This document shows, piece after piece, positions 27,341 to 33,929 of a DNA stretch of 33,929 nucleotides. Both the position numbers and the translations under genes were made by a program. Positions within the stretch are counted from its first letter, which is position 1; each line of letters opens with the position of its first letter. The notes beneath the pieces were generated by a model that saw only the letters and a program-made list of their open reading frames with translations, did no database searches and had not been told where the DNA came from. The DNA is from JBBDWJ01 sp040902925 (GTDB lineage Bacteria; Acidobacteriota; Terriglobia; Bryobacterales; UBA6623), in NCBI GenBank assembly GCA_040902925.1, contig JBBDWJ010000139.1, positions 1 through 33,929 of the forward strand, read 5' to 3'.

Positions 27341-28102
27341 TTACAGGAAGAACCACAGATTCCAGAACGAGTCCGCGACGGCGTCAGCCGAACCCCAAGC
27401 CACAAAACAGAACAGGGCCGCGTTCGTTACGGCATGGGAGAGGATCAGCGACCCGATGTGCTTGCGGCGGTAGAGCCAGGCATTGTAAAGAACCCCGGCC
27501 AATAAGGCGACCGGCCATTCCCACTGTGCATGCGTGAAAGTGAACCACGCAACGGTAACCAAAAAGCTCCGCCAAGCGAAGGTCCCGACGGCGATTTCCC
27601 GGAAATCCCGGTCAGCGGGGTAGATATCGACCGCCCGGATCAGGTAGCTGCGGACCAGCAGCTCCTCAATGAAAGGTGTGACAACGACAAAACCGCCAAA
27701 CCGCAGCCCGAGCATAAGCGGCCGCCAGTCCGTACCCGCGGCTGCCGCATCAAAGGCCTCGGAGGCGTGGGGCCGCAGGCCCGGCCAGAGTAGATAGGGC
27801 GCAATCCAGACCGCGGCGACCCCCAGTCCCAGAAGCACGTCCCCGAAAGCGCCTGTCCAACCCGGCCGGAATCCGCGGAGCTCGGGATAGCAGCCCTGGG
27901 AGAAGAAGAACAGGAACAACAACAAGGGCACGGCGAAACGAAGACTGAGCAAAAGCGCGGTATATCCTTCGACGTAATCCGCCGCCGCGAGCACCACCGC
28001 AAAGCCCAACATCGGCCCGAAGTACGGCAGCCATTCCGGTTTTTGACCCAAAGTCGTTGGCTTTCTTGAGGAAGCTTTTTGCGGAAAGCGCCTAGTATAC
28101 AC
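27341..28102 (-). CDS. CPBP family intramembrane protease (CAAX-prenyl-protease-related)
   Basis: A 253-residue membrane protein with about seven hydrophobic segments and the glutamic intramembrane protease motifs: EELLVRS with E146, E147 and R151; a His191 (FTFTHAQWEW); and H223 with N227 (LSHAVTNA). The early YPELRGFR motif and overall layout resemble the CAAX-protease-related proteins that travel with exosortase/PEP-CTERM systems, as I recall them. No exosortase or PEP-CTERM protein lies in the window. The start is GTG at 28102 with no clear Shine-Dalgarno; internal starts are possible, because the first 20 residues are basic and poorly conserved-looking. Substrates of this family are largely unknown. 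Confidence 0.82.
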   Translation of the reverse strand: MYTRRFPQKASSRKPTTLGQKPEWLPYFGPMLGFAVVLAAADYVEGYTALLLSLRFAVPLLLFLFFFSQGCYPELRGFRPGWTGAFGDVLLGLGVAAVWIAPYLLWPGLRPHASEAFDAAAAGTDWRPLMLGLRFGGFVVVTPFIEELLVRSYLIRAVDIYPADRDFREIAVGTFAWRSFLVTVAWFTFTHAQWEWPVALLAGVLYNAWLYRRKHIGSLILSHAVTNAALFCFVAWGSADAVADSFWNLWFFL

Positions 28103-28261
28103 GACGCTACCGGGTGGGGCCGGGCTGTTTCGCGACGAATTCTGAAGGAACCCGGCGGCCGGCTCACAACCCGCGCCTCGGGTCCTAGATGAATTCCCGG
28201 GCGGAATGCGTGCCTTTGCGTACTGGAATTAGGACCGAAAGTCCCCGATGATAGAAGTTAA

Positions 28262-28292
28262 GGGCTGAGCGCGGCTTTCCGCGCCTCGGCCC
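28262..28292 (+). promoter_or_regulatory. Strong hairpin just upstream of a metallophosphoesterase start
   Basis: Two arms (28262-28274 and 28279-28292) form 13 pairs with one bulged base and one G-U pair, closed by a CTTT loop. It ends ten bases before the ATG at 28303, where a ribosome-binding site would be expected and none is seen. A smaller stem (GGAC/GTCC, 28232-28244) precedes it. It may control translation. Confidence 0.45.
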
Positions 28293-28302
28293 CTTCCGCC
28301 AC

Positions 28303-29514
28303 ATGCCACACCTTCCGTTCGCTTTCCGTCTCGCCACCGCCCTGGTCAAGCTCGCGCTGCTGGCCGCCAATGGCCATCTTTTCTGGACGCTCCATCGCAA
28401 GGCAGGCCAAAGAGGGTGGAAAGCGGCTAGCTGGGCGGCGCTCGCCTGCATGCCAGTGGGATTCGCCCTGCTGGGGTGCTCGGAGATGTTTCGCTGGGAC
28501 GAAGCTTGGTTGGGCGTCCAACGCGAGCCGGGGTTCTGGCGCCTGGCGTCCTCGGTCTGGACGTTCGGGTTGTTTGGCAGCTACTGCGTGGCGCTTTTCT
28601 GGCGCCTGGCCAGACGGCTGCACAGGGTAGGGCGGCAGCGCGGCGAAGCGGCTCCCGAGGGCAGAGCGGGCTCAGCCCGACCCTCGCGACGGCACGTCGT
28701 AACGACGCTGGCGAGGGCCACCGTCGGCGCTCCTTTCGCTCTGGCGGCCTACGGAACCTTCATCGGCCGCGAGCAGTTCGAGTTGCGCGAGGTCGAGCTG
28801 GTATTCCCGAACCTGCCGGAGTCGCTCGACGGCCTGCGGATTGCGCAGATTACCGACATTCATGCCGGACCCTATCTGGCCGTCAAAGAGGTCGAGCGCG
28901 TCGTCGCCATGGCCAACGAGACACGGCCGCACCTGACCGTGGTGACCGGAGACCTGATCACCCGCGAAGGAGATCCGCTCGAACAGACGATCCAGCGGCT
29001 CGCCGCCCTCAAAGCGGACGCGGGAGTCTGGGGCTGCATGGGCAATCACGAGGAATTCGCCCGCTGCCTGAGCTTTACCGAGGTCTGCGGGCGCAAGAAC
29101 GGCATCGAGTTCCTGCGGGGCCGCCGGCAGAAGCTGCGGTTCGGCGACGCGACGCTCAACCTTGCCGGCGTCGACTACCAGTGGCAAACGCGCCCCTACC
29201 TTGTCCGGACGGGTGAACTGCTTGAGCCCGGCGCGTTCAATCTATTGCTCTCCCATAACCCGGATGTGTTCCCGCGCGCCGCGGAGCTGGGATATGATCT
29301 TGTACTCGGGGGTCATACTCACGGCGGACAGGTGACGGTGGAGATCGTGGAGCAATGGGTAAATCCCGGCCACTTCTTCACCCCCTTCGTCGCCGGCGAG
29401 TACCACATCGATAACTCGGCGCTCTACGTGAGCCGTGGGATCGGCACCGTGAATTTACCGATGCGAATCGGCGCCCTTCCGGAAGTGACCTTGGTGCGAC
29501 TCAAGCGCGCCTGA
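28303..29514 (+). CDS. Membrane-anchored metallophosphoesterase (YkuE/YaeI-like)
   Basis: A 403-residue protein. Three transmembrane helices (about 10-30, 42-60, 82-100) and a basic loop precede a fourth hydrophobic segment that starts with a twin-arginine-like SRRHVVTTLARA (128-139). The catalytic domain follows with the complete calcineurin-like metal site: ITDIHAGP (D185, H187), TGDLI (D217), GNHEE (N248, H249), LLSHNPD and GGHTHGGQ. YkuE/YaeI relatives hydrolyse UDP-diacylglucosamine or other phosphodiesters at the membrane; relatives usually have only the one twin-arginine or anchor segment, so the extra helices are notable. It is followed after 21 bases by a second metallophosphoesterase gene, likely in the same operon. 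Confidence 0.88.
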   Translation: MPHLPFAFRLATALVKLALLAANGHLFWTLHRKAGQRGWKAASWAALACMPVGFALLGCSEMFRWDEAWLGVQREPGFWRLASSVWTFGLFGSYCVALFWRLARRLHRVGRQRGEAAPEGRAGSARPSRRHVVTTLARATVGAPFALAAYGTFIGREQFELREVELVFPNLPESLDGLRIAQITDIHAGPYLAVKEVERVVAMANETRPHLTVVTGDLITREGDPLEQTIQRLAALKADAGVWGCMGNHEEFARCLSFTEVCGRKNGIEFLRGRRQKLRFGDATLNLAGVDYQWQTRPYLVRTGELLEPGAFNLLLSHNPDVFPRAAELGYDLVLGGHTHGGQVTVEIVEQWVNPGHFFTPFVAGEYHIDNSALYVSRGIGTVNLPMRIGALPEVTLVRLKRA

Positions 29515-29535
29515 GGCGAACGTGTCTCCCACTGC

Positions 29536-30273
29536 ATGCGTTATCTGATCCTCAGCGACATCCACGGCAATTGGGAAGCTCTGCAAGCCGTGCTCGCAGC
29601 CGCGGGCGACCGCTATGACAAAGTGGTTTGTCTGGGCGATATCGTCGGCTATGGCGCCGACCCCAATGCGGTCATCGATTGGGTGCGGGAGAACGTCGAG
29701 GATGTGATTCGCGGCAATCACGACAAAGCATGCTGCGGGTTGGAAGACATGATCACTTTCAATCCGGTCGCCCGCCGCGCCGCGGAATGGACCATGAGCG
29801 TCCTGCGGCGGGATAACCGTGAATTTCTTCGGGATCTGGCGCGCGGCCCTCGGGAAGTCGACGGATTTCTGATGGTCCACGGCTCGATCCTTGATGAGGA
29901 CGAGTATCTTATTGATCCCTACGACGCGCTGTTCCAATTTCCGCACGCCGAGGGACGCCTGGTGTTCTTCGGGCATACCCACGTGCAGGGCGGCTTCCTT
30001 CTATGGGACGCGGGAAAGCCGGCCGAAGCAGCGAAAGCGAAGATACAGGGCGAGGCGCTGCGAGTCATCCCGGGCCGGACGCAACTGATCAATCCCGGTT
30101 CAGTGGGCCAGCCACGCGACTTCGTGTGGCAGTCAGGCTACGCGATTTACGATTCCGAAACGCGCGTAGTCGATTTCCAGCGGTGCTCGTACGATCTGGC
30201 CACCGCCCAGCAAAAGATTCGAGATGCCGGTTTGCCTCCCGCGTTGGCGGATCGCCTCGCGCTGGGGCGCTAG
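29536..30273 (+). CDS. Cytosolic calcineurin-like metallophosphoesterase
   Basis: A 245-residue soluble phosphoesterase with the five expected motifs: LSDIHGN (D8, H10), CLGDIVGYG (D35), RGNHDKA (N61, H62), FLMVHGS, and FFGHTHVQGG. The DIVGYGADP version of motif II is typical of the Metallophos_2 group that includes diadenosine-polyphosphate and protein phosphatases. There is no signal peptide. It follows the membrane-bound phosphoesterase by 21 bases. ATG at 29536 begins right at the first catalytic strand. The substrate is unknown. Confidence 0.88.
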   Translation: MRYLILSDIHGNWEALQAVLAAAGDRYDKVVCLGDIVGYGADPNAVIDWVRENVEDVIRGNHDKACCGLEDMITFNPVARRAAEWTMSVLRRDNREFLRDLARGPREVDGFLMVHGSILDEDEYLIDPYDALFQFPHAEGRLVFFGHTHVQGGFLLWDAGKPAEAAKAKIQGEALRVIPGRTQLINPGSVGQPRDFVWQSGYAIYDSETRVVDFQRCSYDLATAQQKIRDAGLPPALADRLALGR

Positions 30274-30488
30274 CGCCTGGCGGCCCAACAAGTCGTGGCG
30301 AGAGGCTGCCTTTGCCAATCCATCCATTGCGATAGCGGTTGGGTTTCGCACCTTTGCGGCTGCCACCGCCATACCCTTAAGTAATAGAAAAAGAACCCCT
30401 TAGAGGCCTCTACGCGCAGGCCGGACGCGGCGCGCGAATCGTTAGGCCGGCGGCGCGCATCTAACCAGATGGTTGAAACTCCTGTTTG

Positions 30489-30518
30489 TTGACAGACAAT
30501 AGGGGGATTCACTACGAT
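30489..30518 (+). promoter_or_regulatory. Sigma-70-like promoter of the cysteine operon
   Basis: TTGACA (30489-30494) is a perfect -35 box; after 18 bases TACGAT (30513-30518) matches four of six bases of the -10 box. Transcription would start near 30525, about 80 bases before the ATG of the cysM-like gene. Confidence 0.6.
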
Positions 30519-30519
30519 C

Positions 30520-30545
30520 AGAGATACAGGGCTCGCTGTATCTCT
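30520..30545 (+). promoter_or_regulatory. Palindrome over the expected transcription start
   Basis: AGAGATACAG (30520-30529) and its exact complement (30536-30545) enclose a 6-base centre. In DNA it is a candidate operator that overlaps the predicted +1; in RNA it would be a hairpin at the very 5' end. No known riboswitch pattern was recognised. Confidence 0.6.
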
Positions 30546-30606
30546 TTGCGGACGAATGGCTTCGAGTTCTCTCGCAGCCGCTCTCCCGAGCCAGGCGAGG
30601 TTCCCC

Positions 30607-31545
30607 ATGAGCACACTCGAGATGGCTTACGCCGCTAAAGCGCACGGGCCCCACTCGGTTCTCGATCAAATCGGCAATACGCCGCTGATCCGGCTCGAGA
30701 AAATCGGGCTGAGCCCGCAGGTAGAAATCTACGCCAAGGCGGAATACTTCAATCCAGGCGGGTCGGTGAAAGACCGCCCGGCGCTGAACATGATCCGCGA
30801 CGGCGAAGAAACCGGCAAGCTCAGCCCCGAAAAGATCCTTATCGATGCGACCAGCGGCAACACCGGCATTGCCTACGCGATGATCGGCGCGGCCAAGGGC
30901 TACCGCGTGAAGCTCTATATGCCCGGCAACGCGTCCGAGGAGCGCAAGCGCATCCTGAAGGCTTACGGCGCGGAATTGGTGCTCACCGATCCAGCCGAAA
31001 GCACCGACGGCGCGATCAAGGCCTGCCGAGCGGAGTACTTGTCGAATCCGGAAAAGTATTTTTATCCGGACCAGTACAACAACCCGGCCAACTGGCTGGC
31101 GCACTACGAAAACACGGGCCCGGAGATTCTGCGCCAGACCAGCCACCGCATCACGCACTTCGTGGCCGGCCTCGGCACGAGCGGCACGTTTACCGGCGTG
31201 GGGCGTTTTCTGAAAGAGTATTCGAGCAACATCCGCCTGACTTCGATGCAGCCCGCCTCGGGTTTCCACGGCCTGGAGGGCTTGAAGCACATGCCGACGG
31301 CGCTGGTGCCGGGCATCTACGACGACTCGCTGGCCGACGAGAATCTTTGGATCGAAACCGAAGACGCTTATACAATGGTTAAGCGGTTGGCGCGCGAGGA
31401 AGGGCTGCTGGTTGGCCCCTCGTCGGGAGCCAACGTGGCGGCGGCTCTGAAAGTGGCTAAAACCCTGCGCGAGGGCGTGGTGGTGACGGTCTTCTGCGAC
31501 GGAGCCGACAAGTACCTCAGCGACAAATTCTGGAACGAAGCATGA
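30607..31545 (+). CDS. cysM: CysM-like PLP-dependent cysteine synthase
   Basis: A 312-residue fold-type II PLP enzyme. Lys55 in NPGGSVKDRPA binds the cofactor; ATSGNTGIA (81-89) and AGLGTSGTFTG (187-197) hold substrate and phosphate. Its neighbours (JAMM peptidase, CysO-like carrier) and the overall pattern point to the CysM type that uses a sulfur-carrier thiocarboxylate with O-phosphoserine instead of sulfide with O-acetylserine. The Arg of mycobacterial CysM that I recall as reading the phosphate is Lys227 here by my by-eye alignment. ATG at 30607 has CGAGG seven bases upstream; the frame can be extended to 30556, but the added residues look non-homologous. The stop overlaps the next start (ATGA). 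Confidence 0.9.
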   Translation: MSTLEMAYAAKAHGPHSVLDQIGNTPLIRLEKIGLSPQVEIYAKAEYFNPGGSVKDRPALNMIRDGEETGKLSPEKILIDATSGNTGIAYAMIGAAKGYRVKLYMPGNASEERKRILKAYGAELVLTDPAESTDGAIKACRAEYLSNPEKYFYPDQYNNPANWLAHYENTGPEILRQTSHRITHFVAGLGTSGTFTGVGRFLKEYSSNIRLTSMQPASGFHGLEGLKHMPTALVPGIYDDSLADENLWIETEDAYTMVKRLAREEGLLVGPSSGANVAAALKVAKTLREGVVVTVFCDGADKYLSDKFWNEA

Positions 31546-31968
31546 TCCGCATCGAGCCGGCCCCCTGGGGGGAGATGGTCAAGCACGCCCAATCGACCTA
31601 TCCCAACGAGTGTTGCGGGGCGATGCTGGGCACAAGCAGCGATGACGGCGTAAAACTGGTTGCTGAGGCGGTCGCACTAGAGAACGCGCATGAGGGCCCG
31701 CAGGCGGCGCGCTACGAGCTGCGCCCCGAAGATCTGCTGGCGGCGGAACGCGCGGCTCGGCAGCGCAGTCTGGAACTGATCGGGATTTATCACTCGCACC
31801 CCGACGCCGACGCGTATTTTTCGGAGACGGACTTGAAGAATTCCTGTCCGTGGTACTCCTTCGTCGTGCTGTCGATCAAGAAGGGCGGGTTCGACCACGC
31901 CAACAGTTGGCTGCCCGACGCCGACCAGACGCGCGCGGAAAAAGAAGAATTGGAATACGGAGACACCC

Positions 31969-31976
<8 letters not shown>
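31542..31976 (+). CDS. mec: JAMM/MPN+ metallopeptidase, Mec-like
   Basis: A 144-residue single-domain zinc peptidase. The JAMM motif is complete: Glu23 (PNECCGAMLG), His84 and His86 (IYHSHPDAD), Ser94 and Asp97 (YFSETDLKN). In Mycobacterium tuberculosis the neighbour-type enzyme Mec cuts cysteine from the C-terminus of the carrier CysO, and in other bacteria JAMM peptidases trim ubiquitin-fold sulfur carriers to expose their terminal diglycine. Either job fits here. The gene overlaps both neighbours (ATGA with cysM, eight bases with the fusion gene). Cys24 and Cys25 next to the Glu are normal for this subgroup. Confidence 0.93.
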
Positions 31977-33417
<1,441 letters not shown>

Positions 33418-33929
33418 GGCAGGCGGCTTGCCCGACGCCCTCAATCGTGAGGACCGGTACTCTTGCCGGTCCTTCGCCCGCAAAGCGGGCGACTTGTTGT
33501 ACCCCTACCAGAGGTGTCGCCGGTTCAGGCTTTCTGTTTCCTATACGAAGCCCGCGGGCGGGTGTGCGACCCGCCACTCGAGTTTGGCCTTTTCCGAAGT
33601 CAAGACCACGGCAAACAACAATGGCGCAACGACTAGGCTCGCAGGCCCGTTCACGGGCCTTGGCCCGGCGCAGCCGGGTTTAGGCAGGCCGTTTACGGCC
33701 GGTATGCCGCGCGGCTATTCTTTTCTCTTCCCTCAGCCCGCTTCAAGCGGGCTTCCCGTTTTGGCAGTCTCAGGTCGTCGCGCGCCCGCCATTCGAAAGG
33801 CCGCTGAAAGCGGCCTTGCCGACCGTTTGGGAACCCGTCGTACCGGCGGTAAACGGCCGGCCTAAGCCCGACTGCGTCGGGAAGAAGCCGCCTGAAGGCG
33901 ACTCCTATAGCAACCGGCATCCACTTGGA
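33418..33929. repeat. Cluster of short GC-rich hairpins, no supported gene
   Basis: About eleven stem-loops lie within 455 bases. Arms: 33450-33457/33466-33473; 33474-33481/33485-33492; 33557-33563/33569-33575; 33643-33649/33654-33660; 33664-33669/33673-33678; 33683-33691/33696-33708 (interrupted); 33735-33741/33747-33753; 33797-33805/33809-33817 (9 pairs, GAA loop); 33843-33847/33856-33860; 33867-33872/33876-33881; 33886-33892/33897-33903 (one mismatch). Stems of 5-9 pairs are mostly G-C, and several loops are TTCA, TTCAA, TTTA, GAA or TGAA. Arms differ between units, so it is not a simple tandem repeat. Some may end the cysteine operon transcript. Confidence 0.75.
33735..33762 (+). terminator. 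Terminator-like hairpin inside the hairpin cluster
   Basis: AGCCCGC (33735-33741), loop TTCAA and the exact complement (33747-33753) are followed by TCCCGTTTT, a modest T-run. It is the unit of the cluster most like a Rho-independent terminator. Confidence 0.4.

Larger units (their letters stand above)
30274..30606. other. Regulatory region upstream of the cysteine operon (333 bases)
   Basis: No gene is supported. It contains a 12-base perfect palindrome, TAGAGGCCTCTA, at 30401-30412, a sigma-70-like promoter at 30489-30518, and a longer palindrome at 30520-30545. Together they suggest a regulated promoter for the cysM-like operon. Confidence 0.6.

Noticed and set aside
28225..28250. A cyclic-di-GMP or other known riboswitch around GGACCGAAAGTCC.
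   Set aside because: Only one small stem is present; the other conserved elements of those riboswitches are missing.
33450..33903. The hairpin cluster as a CRISPR array.
   Set aside because: The units differ in sequence and spacing, and there is no constant repeat with unique spacers of even length.

Overview
The window looks like a chromosomal stretch of a GC-rich (about 60%) diderm, free-living bacterium. My best guess is Acidobacteriota, Bryobacterales/Solibacter-like. The guess rests on the gene mix: a Tat-exported sugar-isomerase-like TIM barrel, an exported DinB-like protein, a bacterial deoxyhypusine-synthase homologue, Ku, a PEP-CTERM-type CPBP protease and a CysO-type cysteine pathway. 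It also rests on the OmpA lipoprotein, which implies an outer membrane. I cannot confirm the taxon without a database. No rRNA, tRNA, CRISPR array, integrase or insertion sequence was found.

Layout. 1-6.8 kb: a phosphoglycolate-phosphatase-like gene cut by the window edge, a Gfo/Idh/MocA oxidoreductase, a small membrane protein, a UvrC-like short nuclease, an internally duplicated membrane protein, and a minus-strand cluster (exported TIM barrel, DoxX, alpha/beta hydrolase). 7-10 kb: an OmpA lipoprotein with a clear terminator, a gene-poor gap of about 850 bases, and a class III CoA-transferase. 10.1-13.5 kb: a deoxyhypusine-synthase-like gene, an ECF sigma factor overlapping a soluble zinc anti-sigma factor, and a Crp/Fnr-type regulator ending at a strong hairpin. 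13.7-18.3 kb: dnaE followed by accA on the minus strand, a widely conserved adjacency.

18.4-22.1 kb (plus strand): a toxin-antitoxin pair whose RelE/ParE-like toxin is frameshifted, Ku, a CbiX-type chelatase translationally coupled to a ferredoxin-reductase-like flavoprotein, and an exported DinB-like protein. 22.1-26.3 kb (minus strand): a probable operon ruvA-ruvB-deoxynucleoside kinase-CPA1 antiporter. 26.5-30.3 kb: RsmE, a CPBP protease, and two metallophosphoesterases.

30.5-33.4 kb is the most interesting part. It is a tightly overlapping three-gene operon: a CysM-like PLP synthase, a JAMM (Mec-like) metallopeptidase, and a 482-residue fusion of a CysO/MoaD-like ubiquitin-fold sulfur carrier, a MoeB-type E1 enzyme and a rhodanese domain. 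It resembles the mycobacterial CysM-Mec-CysO route to cysteine, but carrier, activating enzyme and sulfurtransferase are in one polypeptide, so the carrier's diglycine is buried at residues 89-90. The JAMM peptidase encoded in between could free it. The operon has a good sigma-70 promoter with a palindrome over the expected transcription start. Downstream, the last 0.5 kb has no convincing gene but holds a dense series of about eleven short GC-rich hairpins of differing sequence.
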